A stretch of 64,000 nucleotides of DNA, taken from DATAVB01 sp036267955. Its GTDB lineage: Bacteria > Actinomycetota > Actinomycetes > Mycobacteriales > QHCD01. The position numbers and the translations under genes are program-made. Location: assembly GCA_036267955.1 (NCBI GenBank), contig DATAVB010000151.1:1-64000 (forward strand), written 5' to 3'. The stretch's first letter is position 1. Each line of letters opens with the position of its first letter. A model generated the notes under the pieces. The model saw only the letters and a list, made by a program, of their open reading frames with translations, searched no databases and had not been told where the DNA came from. Below are positions 27,242-34,951 of this stretch, piece after piece.

Positions 27242-28299
27242 TGCGCCAGCAGTTCCGCCCGCTCGCGGTCGCCTCGATCGAATCACTCTGCGATGACGCA
27301 GCGGCGGTGACCTTCGACGTTCCGCCGGAATGGGCCGGCGCCTATGCCTTCGCGGCCGGCCAGTCGCTGGCGTTGCGGCGCGATATCGACGGCCGGGACG
27401 AACGCCGCTCGTACTCGATCTGCGCTCCGGCCGGCGCTCCGTTGCGGATCGGGGTACGGGAGGTGCCCGACGGCCTGTTCTCCCGCTGGCTGGTCCGCGA
27501 CGTCCGGCCCGGTGACAGGGTCGAGGTCGCACCGCCGACCGGCAGCTTCACCCCCGACCCGGCGAGGCCCGCCCACCATGTACTCATCGGCGCGGGCTCC
27601 GGCATCACCCCGCTGCTGTCGATCGCCGCCTCGGTGCTCGTCCACCCAGCGGCGCGAGTGACCCTGCTGTACGGCAACCGCCGGGCCGGCACGGTCATGT
27701 TCGCCGACGAACTGGCCGACCTGAAGGACCGGTATCCCACCCGGCTGGAGCTGGTGCACCTGCTGTCCCGGGAGCCGCGGGACGCCGAACTGTTCAGCGG
27801 ACGGTTGGACGCCGGGCGGCTGCGCCGGCTGCTGCCCCTGCTGTTGCCGGTGTCCGCTGTGGACCACTGGTGGCTGTGCGGACCGTTCGGCATGGTCACC
27901 GACGCGCGATCGGTGCTGGCCGAGCACGCCGTGCCACCGGCCCGCGTACATCAGGAGCTGTTCTACGTCGGCGACGTTCCGCCGGAGCCGGCGCGGCACG
28001 AGGAGGCCGTCGACGCCGGGCCGCACAGCACCGTCACGGTGGTGCTGGACGGCCGGTCGACCACGGTCGCGGTGCCGGCCGGCAGCACGATCCTGGACGC
28101 GGTCAGCCGGACCCGGCCCGACCTGCCGTTCGCCTGCAAGGGCGGGATCTGCGGCACCTGCCGGGCCCGGCTGGTCGACGGCGAGGTGAGGATGCGCCGC
28201 AACTTCGCGCTCGAGGAGGCCGAGCTGGACGCCGGCTTCGTGCTCACCTGCCAGGCCGTTCCGGTCGGCGAGTCGGTCACGGTCGACTACGACACCTAA
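27241..28299 (+). CDS. paaE: Phenylacetyl-CoA epoxidase reductase subunit PaaE
   Basis: PaaE passes electrons from NADPH to the di-iron site of PaaA. The 352-residue protein has an FAD-binding domain (ERRSYSICAPAG), an NAD(P)-binding domain (HHVLIGAGSGITPLLSIAAS, WWLCGPFGMV) and a C-terminal plant-type 2Fe-2S domain (CKGGICGTCRARLVDGEV with a fourth Cys in VLTCQAVP). The GTG start overlaps the paaD stop. It is the last gene of the paaABCDE operon. Confidence 0.95.
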   Translation: MRQQFRPLAVASIESLCDDAAAVTFDVPPEWAGAYAFAAGQSLALRRDIDGRDERRSYSICAPAGAPLRIGVREVPDGLFSRWLVRDVRPGDRVEVAPPTGSFTPDPARPAHHVLIGAGSGITPLLSIAASVLVHPAARVTLLYGNRRAGTVMFADELADLKDRYPTRLELVHLLSREPRDAELFSGRLDAGRLRRLLPLLLPVSAVDHWWLCGPFGMVTDARSVLAEHAVPPARVHQELFYVGDVPPEPARHEEAVDAGPHSTVTVVLDGRSTTVAVPAGSTILDAVSRTRPDLPFACKGGICGTCRARLVDGEVRMRRNFALEEAELDAGFVLTCQAVPVGESVTVDYDT

Positions 28300-28313
28300 C
28301 GACTACGACACCT
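28284..28313 (+). repeat. Direct duplication of the paaE 3' end
   Basis: CGACTACGACACCT occurs at 28284-28297 and 28300-28313, a 16-bp period covering the last codons and stop of paaE. The second copy encodes the same residues with TGA instead of TAA and overlaps the end of the converging DUF421 gene. It looks like a slippage duplication. Confidence 0.75.
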
Positions 28314-28878
28314 GAGGTCCGGGCGTCTCGCGGGCCTGCACCAGAGCGGTCAGCTCGTCCAGCCGGCGTATCAGGTCCTGGTACTGCCGGGTCGATTCGT
28401 CCGGCCGCTTCGGCACCACCACGACCTTGCCGCTCGGCTCGAGCATCGCGGACTCCACCTCCTCGAAGGTGTCGGCGCCGGCGGACTGGACCTCGGTGAG
28501 CAGCTCGTCATGGGTCATCTCCTCACGCCGCAGGCCGGCCTCGTCGAGCTTGCCGTCGCGGATCAGGACCGTCGGCGTGCCCTCGACCCAGCGGCGCAGC
28601 CGCGCCTTCCGGAACAGCAGGAAGGCGAGTAGGCCGTTGACCAGGAACAGGATGGCGGCACCGAGGGTCGCGCCGGTAACCGAGTTGTCGTTGCCGATGA
28701 GGCCGTTCTGCACTGCATTGGCGACCGCCAGCAACACCACGAAGTCCAGGGTGTTGAGCTGGGCCAGCTCGCGCTTTCCGGCGATGCGCAGCGCGATGAC
28801 CAGGAAGAGGTAGATGAGAACGGCGCGCAGCACCTTCTCGGCCGGCGGTAGTCCCAGAAAGAACATCGAATGCCACAT
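28303..28878 (-). CDS. DUF421 (YetF-like) membrane protein
   Basis: The 191-residue protein has three N-terminal hydrophobic spans (VLRAVLIYLFLVIALRIAGK, DFVVLLAVANAVQNGLIG, LGAAILFLVNGLLAFLLF) followed by the soluble DUF421 domain (GTPTVLIRDGKLDEAGLRRE, MTHDELLTEVQSAG, VESAMLEPSGKVVVVPK). The family is widespread and its function is not firmly known. It lies 27 bases after a small CxxC gene and converges on paaE. Confidence 0.9.
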   Translation of the reverse strand: MWHSMFFLGLPPAEKVLRAVLIYLFLVIALRIAGKRELAQLNTLDFVVLLAVANAVQNGLIGNDNSVTGATLGAAILFLVNGLLAFLLFRKARLRRWVEGTPTVLIRDGKLDEAGLRREEMTHDELLTEVQSAGADTFEEVESAMLEPSGKVVVVPKRPDESTRQYQDLIRRLDELTALVQARETPGPQVS

Positions 28879-28905
28879 GGCGCCTATCGTGGCGCATGGC
28901 CAGGG

Positions 28906-29109
28906 CTAGCGGGTGCAGTGCCGCCGCACCCACCAGCGCATCGAGTCGAAGGTCTGCCGGACCCGGCCCTTGCGCAGCTCGATGAGCAGCTCGAAATGAG
29001 TGCTGCAGAGCCACGTCGGTGGCCCGCTCGGCTGCGATGCCAGGTGCGTGGCACGGTGCAGGCAGACTGCGCAAGAACCCACCGTGTGATTGCTGCTGTG
29101 TCGACCCAT
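28906..29109 (-). CDS. Small CxxC/CxxxH protein, unknown function
   Basis: A 67-residue basic protein begins MGRHSSNHTVGSCAVCLHRA and later has WLCSTHFELLIELRKG. The pattern C-x2-C...C-x2-H could bind one zinc ion. GGAGCG lies before the ATG. It sits between the transhydrogenase and DUF421 genes on the same strand. No family was recognised. Confidence 0.6.
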   Translation of the reverse strand: MGRHSSNHTVGSCAVCLHRATHLASQPSGPPTWLCSTHFELLIELRKGRVRQTFDSMRWWVRRHCTR

Positions 29110-29241
29110 GATGACGCTCCGTCGTCGATGTGACCCTTTGTGTGACGGCGTCGGTGGCCAGCTATGACACGGTCGACGGAAATTTCTTGTGGATTCTCGG
29201 CGCGCCTGCTGGACCCTTGGAGACCGGTCCGTCCCACACAC

Positions 29242-30648
29242 CTAGTCGCTGAGCATCGCCACCGCTCGCATCTTGTTCATGGCATCCAGCGCGGCAACCT
29301 TGTAGGACTCGGCCAGCGTCGGGTAGTTGAAGACTGCGTCGACCAGGTAGTCGACCGTGCCGCCGCAGCCCATCACCGTCTGGCCGATGTGGACCAGCTC
29401 GGTGGCATTCGTACCGAAAACGTGCACGCCCAGCAGTTCACCGGTCTCGGCGTGCACCAGCAGTTTGAGCATCCCGTAAGAGTCACCCAGGATCGCTCCG
29501 CGCGCCAGTTCGCGGTAACGCGAGACGCCGACCTCGAACGGCACCGACTCCTCGGTCAGCTGGTCCTCGGTCTTTCCGACGTAGCTGATCTCCGGGATCG
29601 TGTAGATCCCGATGGGCTGCAACGCCGAGAGGTGACCGTGCACCGGCTCGCCGCACGCGTGATAGGCGGCCCGCCGGCCCTGCTCCATCGAGGTCGCCGC
29701 CAATGCAGGGAAGCCGATCACGTCGCCCACGGCGTAGATGTGCTCGACGCAGGTCCGGTAGTCGTCGTCGACCTCGATCCGGCCGCGGTCGTCGGCACAG
29801 ATGCCGGCCTTCTCCGCGTCCAGGCCGTCGGTGACGCCCTGCCGACCGGCGGAGTACATCACGGTGTCGGCCGGGATCCGTTTCCCGCTCTCCAGACAGG
29901 TGATGGTCCCCTTGCCGTGCCGCTCGACCCGCGCCACGGTCTCCCGGAAGCGGAACGTCACGGCCAGGTCCCGGAGCTGGTACTTCAGCGCCTCCACGAC
30001 CTCGAGATCGCAGATATCGAGCATCCGCTCGCGCTTCTCGACCACCGTCACCTTGGTGCCGAGCGCGGCGAACATCGAGGCGTACTCGATGCCGATCACC
30101 CCGGCGCCGACCACCACCATCGAGGACGGGATCTGGTCGATCAGCAGGATCTGGTCGGAGTCGACGATCGTCCGGCCATCGAATTCCACTGTGGACGGTC
30201 GGGCCGGGCGGGTGCCGACCGCGATGATCACCTTCTCCGCGGTGACCCGGTGCTCCTCGCCGCCATCGGAGACCACGACGAGCGTGTGCGGGTCGAGGAA
30301 CTTGGCGGTGCCGGCCAGCATGGCCACGTGGTTGCGGGCCAGCTGGCTGCGGATGACGTCGATCTCCCGGCCGATCACGTGGTGGGTCCGGGCGGTCAGG
30401 TCGCCGACCGTGATCTCGTCCTTGAGCCGGTAGCTCTGCCCGTAGAACTCCTGCTGGCTGCGGCCGGTGAGGTAGAGCACCGCCTCGCGCAGTGTCTTGG
30501 ACGGGATGGTGCCGGTGTTGATGCAGACACCGCCCACCATGGTCTTGCGTTCCACCACGGCGGCCCGGCGGCCGAGCTTCGCCGCGGCGATGGCAGCCTT
30601 CTGGCCGCCGGGGCCCGAACCGAGCACGAGGACGTCGTAGTCATACAT
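29242..30648 (-). CDS. sthA: Soluble pyridine nucleotide transhydrogenase
   Basis: This 468-residue flavoprotein resembles the Si-specific soluble transhydrogenase, which transfers hydride between NADPH and NAD+. It has the FAD motif LVLGSGPGGQKAAI, the region MVGGVCINTGTIPSKTLREA, the NAD motif VVVGAGVIGIEYASMFAALG and the C-terminal dimerisation domain. Only one cysteine (Cys42) remains at the position of the usual CxxxxC redox disulfide, which separates SthA from lipoamide dehydrogenase and mercuric reductase. The ATG at 30648 (MYDYDVLVLG) was chosen over an earlier in-frame codon. Confidence 0.92.
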   Translation of the reverse strand: MYDYDVLVLGSGPGGQKAAIAAAKLGRRAAVVERKTMVGGVCINTGTIPSKTLREAVLYLTGRSQQEFYGQSYRLKDEITVGDLTARTHHVIGREIDVIRSQLARNHVAMLAGTAKFLDPHTLVVVSDGGEEHRVTAEKVIIAVGTRPARPSTVEFDGRTIVDSDQILLIDQIPSSMVVVGAGVIGIEYASMFAALGTKVTVVEKRERMLDICDLEVVEALKYQLRDLAVTFRFRETVARVERHGKGTITCLESGKRIPADTVMYSAGRQGVTDGLDAEKAGICADDRGRIEVDDDYRTCVEHIYAVGDVIGFPALAATSMEQGRRAAYHACGEPVHGHLSALQPIGIYTIPEISYVGKTEDQLTEESVPFEVGVSRYRELARGAILGDSYGMLKLLVHAETGELLGVHVFGTNATELVHIGQTVMGCGGTVDYLVDAVFNYPTLAESYKVAALDAMNKMRAVAMLSD

Positions 30649-30714
30649 GTGACTCAACTTGCCGTGTCCCACGCGCCCTGTCCAGCGCCCCGGCAGCCCA
30701 TTCCGGCCAGGCGG

Positions 30715-31749
30715 TCAGCGGTCGGTGCGGTGTGGGCCGTTTTTTCGATCGTCGCGCTGCGTGGCAGGCGAGGTGCGCGCCATCAGACAGGAGCGTTCCT
30801 CGGTCAAGTCCGCGTTCTCGGCGGAGTCGACGTTCTCCGGTCCGGACTGCGATGTCTCGGCGGCCAGGTCCCGGATCTCTTCCGCGGCCAGTGCCGGCGC
30901 GGTGCGGTGACTGACTCCCACCGAACGGATGAGCCGGCCGGCGATGTGCCGGGCCTGCACCCGCACGATCACCGCCACCACCAGCATGCCCAGACCGATG
31001 ACGGCCGCACCGGCGACCGCGTCGGCGAGGTAGTGGTTGGCCGTGCCGATCACTACGAGGATGGTGATGACCGGGTACGCGATGCCCAGGGCCCGCACCC
31101 AACGTCGTTTGGCACAACGGGCCACGGCCCAGCCGCACCACAGCGCCCAGCCGACGTGCAGCGACGGCATGGCGCCGGCCTGGTCGGTCAGCCCTTCCAG
31201 TCCGTCCGGAACGCTCGCGGCGGTGCCCCACCAGCCGACACTCGACCAGTGCGCCATCGTGTCGGAGAATCCGCCGATCAATCGCGGCGGCGCGGTCGGC
31301 AACAGCCAGAAGCCGAGCAGGGCCACCAGGGTGCCGACGACCAGGACCGAGCGGACCCGCCGGTACTGCTCGGGGTGGGCCCGCCACAGCCAGATCATGA
31401 CGGTCGGGGTAATCAGGTAATGGCAGGTGGCGTAGAGAAAACAGGCCGGGATGGCGACGGCCGGGACCGCCGCGAAGAAGGAGTTGAGCGCGTGCTCCGG
31501 CGCCAGGTGTATGGACTGCTCGAAGCGGAGGATGTCGCGGCCGTTGGAGTAGGACTGGGCCATACCCGATTCGGTGACTGCACGTACCAACTCGTACGTG
31601 CTGTACAGGGCGGCCAGCAGAAGCAGCTCACCGCACCATTTGTGTCTGTCAAAGAATCTGCGTACCGGCCCCGCAATCCTCGGGGCGGGAGCAGAGTGCG
31701 CACGCCGCCGGACAACAGCGGTGGCAAGCTCGTGACCGCCTTTGCTCAC
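30715..31749 (-). CDS. PAP2-superfamily membrane protein (inositolphosphotransferase-like)
   Basis: The 344-residue integral membrane protein shows a PAP2/AUR1-like active site spread over LPTAPPRLIGGFSDTM, GAMPSLHVGWALWCGW and IGTANHYLADAVAGA, containing the catalytic SxH and H-x3-D elements. Several membrane spans precede and follow. It may dephosphorylate lipid phosphates or transfer a phospho-head group; the substrate is not known. The GTG at 31749 follows AGGAAGG. The last 60 residues are polar and probably cytoplasmic. Confidence 0.85.
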   Translation of the reverse strand: MSKGGHELATAVVRRRAHSAPAPRIAGPVRRFFDRHKWCGELLLLAALYSTYELVRAVTESGMAQSYSNGRDILRFEQSIHLAPEHALNSFFAAVPAVAIPACFLYATCHYLITPTVMIWLWRAHPEQYRRVRSVLVVGTLVALLGFWLLPTAPPRLIGGFSDTMAHWSSVGWWGTAASVPDGLEGLTDQAGAMPSLHVGWALWCGWAVARCAKRRWVRALGIAYPVITILVVIGTANHYLADAVAGAAVIGLGMLVVAVIVRVQARHIAGRLIRSVGVSHRTAPALAAEEIRDLAAETSQSGPENVDSAENADLTEERSCLMARTSPATQRDDRKNGPHRTDR

Positions 31750-31840
31750 GGGTCCGGCCTTCCTGTCTGTCAATGGAGCGGGTCGCACTCCACTTTGCTT
31801 CCACAACGACGGCTTTGCGATGAAGACAGTTCCCCTTCTC

Positions 31841-31879
31841 GGGGGGAGCCAACCTCCCGACCGCCGGGGGATAACCCCC
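31841..31879. promoter_or_regulatory. Two GC hairpins in the shared leader of PAP2 and histidine kinase genes
   Basis: GGGAG-CTCCC (31844-31858) and GGGGG-ATAA-CCCCC (31866-31879) follow each other between the divergent genes. They would lie in the 5' leader of the PAP2 mRNA. I do not recognise a known riboswitch. Attenuation is possible. Confidence 0.3.
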
Positions 31880-31975
31880 TCCCACACTCACCGGGTCGCC
31901 TGCTAGCTCACCGTGAACGACGAACCATACCGTGAGCTTGTAACGTCGCCCTACTGGTTAAGGAGTCCCACTGTG

Positions 31976-33277
31976 ATGAGTGAGACAGCGGGACCGCGTC
32001 CTGATACCTCCCGAGACTCAACGTGGCGCACCGCACTCCTTGCACCATTCTCCTCCGCGGCGTGGCTGGCAACCATCTCGGTCGCACTCAGCGTGCCGAT
32101 CAGCAGCGTCGCTTTCGTTGTCCTCGCGTTTCTCGTTGTCGGTGCCGTTCCCCTTTCCCTGCTGGCTTTGGTGGGCCTTCCACTGCTCTGGACAGCATTC
32201 GGGATCGCCCGCCTCAACGCCGTGCTGGAACGCAAACGCACAGCGCTCTTCCTCGGCCAGGAACTCGTACTGCGGCCCACGCCGCGACTGCCCGGCGCAT
32301 TGCCGAGTCGAATGTGGAGTCGTACGAAGACGCGCGGTAGCTGGCTTGACCTTTGCTATGGCTTGATCGTTCAACCAGTTGTCAGCTGGGTCGGCGCCTC
32401 CGTGGTGTTCTGTGTGTGGGGCGGTGGCATCGCATTTCTACTTTTCCCGTCGTACGGCTTTGCGACCGCGTCGGACGGCGCTCTGTTCGGGTGGGCCCCC
32501 GGTTACCTGATGTCGGTGACCGTTCACGTTCTGCTCGGGATCGGTCTGCTGTTGGCCGCTCCGTGGGTCGCCGGCGGCGCGGCCACGATCCAGTTGACGG
32601 CGGCGCGGGTGCTGTTGTCACCGAGCGACCGCGAGCTGCTCGAGGATCGGGTCGAGACGTTGGAGGACACCCGGTCGCGGATGGTGGCCGCCGCGGACGC
32701 CGAGCGGCGTCGGATCGAACGGGATCTGCACGATGGGGCACAGCAGCGGCTCGTCGCACTCGCGATGACGCTCGGGCGAGCCAAGGTACGGCTCGACAGC
32801 GATCCCGAGGGGGCCAAGTCGCTGGTCACCGAGGCCCATGACGAGGCGAAGTTGGCGCTGGGCGAGTTGCGCGACCTGGCCCGCGGAATCCATCCGGCCG
32901 TGCTCACCGACCGCGGCCTCGATGCCGCCCTGTCGGCGCTGGCCGCGCGCTGTCCCGTACCGGTGGCGGTGTCGGTGATGGCTCCGGTGCGGCCCAGCGC
33001 CAAGGTCGAGGCCGTCGCCTATTTCATCGCGGCTGAGTCCCTGACGAACATCACGAAACACTCTGGTGCCAGGCATGCCCGGATCGATGTGACGCAACCG
33101 AATGGTCGGCTGCACCTGGAGATCAGCGACGACGGCCGCGGCGGAGCGGACCTGAGCAGGGGCTCGGGCATCTCCGGTCTGCGCGACCGGGCGCGGGCGA
33201 TCGATGGAGACTTCATCCTGACCAGCCCGCCCGGCGGGCCGACGACGATCCTGGTGGAGTTGCCGTGCGAGTCGTAA
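31976..33277 (+). CDS. NarL-type two-component sensor histidine kinase
   Basis: The 433-residue membrane kinase has several N-terminal hydrophobic spans, including AFVVLAFLVVGAVPLSLLAL and VTVHVLLGIGLLLAAPWVAG, then a HisKA_3 domain with ERRRIERDLHDGAQQRLVAL, whose His252 is the predicted phosphorylation site, and an HATPase domain ending SGISGLRDRARAIDGDF. AAGGAG precedes the start; ATG 31976 was taken, GTG 31973 is equally possible. It overlaps the response regulator gene by 13 bases. The sensed signal is unknown; the small extracytoplasmic part suggests a membrane signal. Confidence 0.93.
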   Translation: MSETAGPRPDTSRDSTWRTALLAPFSSAAWLATISVALSVPISSVAFVVLAFLVVGAVPLSLLALVGLPLLWTAFGIARLNAVLERKRTALFLGQELVLRPTPRLPGALPSRMWSRTKTRGSWLDLCYGLIVQPVVSWVGASVVFCVWGGGIAFLLFPSYGFATASDGALFGWAPGYLMSVTVHVLLGIGLLLAAPWVAGGAATIQLTAARVLLSPSDRELLEDRVETLEDTRSRMVAAADAERRRIERDLHDGAQQRLVALAMTLGRAKVRLDSDPEGAKSLVTEAHDEAKLALGELRDLARGIHPAVLTDRGLDAALSALAARCPVPVAVSVMAPVRPSAKVEAVAYFIAAESLTNITKHSGARHARIDVTQPNGRLHLEISDDGRGGADLSRGSGISGLRDRARAIDGDFILTSPPGGPTTILVELPCES

Positions 33278-33921
33278 TTGCCGAAGACGCCGTGATGCTC
33301 CGGGAGGGTCTGACCCGACTCCTGGAAGAGGACGGGCAGTCCGTGGTGGCGACCTCCGGCGACGGCGAGGGGCTGCTGCGGGCGGTGGCCGAGCACCAGC
33401 CGGACGTGTGCGTGGTTGATGTACGGATGCCGCCGACGTTCACCGACGAGGGCATCAAGGCGGCGTTGGTGATCCGCCAGCAGTGGCCGGCGGTGGCAGT
33501 GCTGGTGTTCTCGCAGTACGTCGAGGAGCGGTACGCGGTCGATCTGATCGCCGGCGACACCCGCGGGGTGGGCTACCTGCTCAAGGACCGGGTGGCCGAC
33601 GTGGCGGAGTTTCTGGAGGCGCTGCGCCGGGTGGGCGCCGGCGGGACGGCGTTGGACCCGGAGGTGGTGTCGCAGTTGCTCGTCCGGAGCCGGCAGCGGG
33701 ATCCGTTGGAGCGGCTGACCACGCGGGAACGCGAGGTGCTGCAACTGATGGCGGAGGGGCGTACGAATGCGGCGGTCGCGGCGGCGATGGTGGTCTCCGA
33801 GGGTGCCGTAGAAAAGCACGTCAGCAACATCTTTTCGAAATTGGGGCTCACGCCGGCGGATTCCGATCATCGCCGGGTCCTGGCCGTGTTGCGGTTTCTG
33901 GAATCGGGAGGGCAACGATGA
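33265..33921 (+). CDS. LuxR/NarL-family response regulator
   Basis: The 218-residue regulator has a receiver domain with acidic pocket IAED, phospho-acceptor Asp52 in VCVVDVRMPP and the conserved Lys in LLKDRV, then a LuxR-type helix-turn-helix (LTTREREVLQLMAEGRTNAA, VSEGAVEKHVSNIFSKLGL). It is coupled to the kinase gene by overlap and to the following DUF4097 gene by an ATGA overlap, so all three are one transcription unit. Confidence 0.95.
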   Translation: MRVVIAEDAVMLREGLTRLLEEDGQSVVATSGDGEGLLRAVAEHQPDVCVVDVRMPPTFTDEGIKAALVIRQQWPAVAVLVFSQYVEERYAVDLIAGDTRGVGYLLKDRVADVAEFLEALRRVGAGGTALDPEVVSQLLVRSRQRDPLERLTTREREVLQLMAEGRTNAAVAAAMVVSEGAVEKHVSNIFSKLGLTPADSDHRRVLAVLRFLESGGQR

Positions 33922-34754
33922 GCGGTCGAACTCCGGGCCAGGTGCTGGCGATCGGTGGCGGTGCTGTCGTCGCAGCGGTGATGGTCGGCATCGGTGGATT
34001 CAAGATGGTCGATGTGTCCGGCAGCACGACCACGCACAATGAGAGCACCTATACGCAGCCGATCCGGCACATCGTCGTGGACTCCGGTGCGGCGTCGGTC
34101 ATCATCGAGGGCACCCCGGATAACAAGGTCACGGTGGACCGGACGGTGACCGAACTGGTCCACCGGGCCAGGTCGCGGGTCGACGCGGTGGGTGACACGC
34201 TCCATCTCGCCGGCGACTGCGGCGGCATCCCGATCGCACGCTGCACGATTCAGTACAAGATCAACGTTCCGTCCAATGTGGACATATCTGCGGACGCCGC
34301 GGTCGGTCGGCTGTCGGCGTCCAAGCTGGATGCGAACGTATCGCTGCACACTGACAGCGGGCGGGTGGCCGCGTACGACATTCACGGTGGCCTCTCGCTG
34401 AGCACCGGATCGGGGCAGGTCAATGTCGATGGGGTGAGCGGCGGTCCGGTGCAGCTGCGGGCCGATTCGGGGCGGATCAATGCGTGGCAGGTGTCCGCGG
34501 CGCAGGTTGACGCGCAGACATTGTCGGGATCGATATCTCTGGGGTTCGGCGCCACGCCGACCGCGGTGCAGGCGCACGCGCTGTCGGGCTCGATCACCGT
34601 CGCCGTGCCGCGGAACGACACCGTCTATCAATTGGATGCTGGCTCTGACTCGAGCCCCGCGGTCCGCAGTGTCCGGAGCACCAACGCCGCGGCGCCGCGG
34701 CACATAACGGCGCACACGTCCTCCGGCCGAGTCGTCGTGGAGTACGCCGACTGA
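33918..34754 (+). CDS. DUF4097-type beta-repeat surface protein
   Basis: The 278-residue protein has an uncleaved-looking N-terminal helix (VLAIGGGAVVAAVMVGIGGF) and then a repetitive beta structure of the DUF4097 kind, with recurring SGRV, SGQV, SGRI, SGSI turns (residues about 130-275). It is probably anchored in the membrane with the repeat domain outside. The repeats predict a right-handed beta-helix-like fold. Its overlap with the response regulator suggests it is an accessory or target of that system. Function is unknown. Confidence 0.85.
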   Translation: MSGRTPGQVLAIGGGAVVAAVMVGIGGFKMVDVSGSTTTHNESTYTQPIRHIVVDSGAASVIIEGTPDNKVTVDRTVTELVHRARSRVDAVGDTLHLAGDCGGIPIARCTIQYKINVPSNVDISADAAVGRLSASKLDANVSLHTDSGRVAAYDIHGGLSLSTGSGQVNVDGVSGGPVQLRADSGRINAWQVSAAQVDAQTLSGSISLGFGATPTAVQAHALSGSITVAVPRNDTVYQLDAGSDSSPAVRSVRSTNAAAPRHITAHTSSGRVVVEYAD

Positions 34755-34951
34755 GGCTCAGGTTTTCGCCGAGGTTTGCGCCCACCTGCTCCTTGCCGGT
34801 CCCCCCGATCGATCCTCCACGGGTTCGTCTCTGATCGAGTGCGACACAACCTCAACGGACGATCCACGAAACAGAACTTCACCTCTTGGTGTGTACGACA
34901 CAGCGACGCAGTCTGCGACGTTTAGTCGCACCTGTCCAGATACGATCCCGC

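Noticed and set aside
29242..30648. Dihydrolipoamide dehydrogenase (E3) for the bkd complex
   Set aside because: The second cysteine of the redox disulfide is missing, which fits soluble transhydrogenase rather than E3.
31750..31912. A possible riboswitch in the PAP2 leader (GCAAAGCC-like element)
   Set aside because: A short match to part of the c-di-GMP-I aptamer was noticed, but the paired GCAAACC-type half and the tetraloop/receptor are absent.
29164..31935. A 923-codon open frame on the plus strand opposite sthA and the PAP2 gene
   Set aside because: It is the antisense shadow of two well-supported minus-strand genes; its residues (rich in H, R, D, G, Q) match no family.
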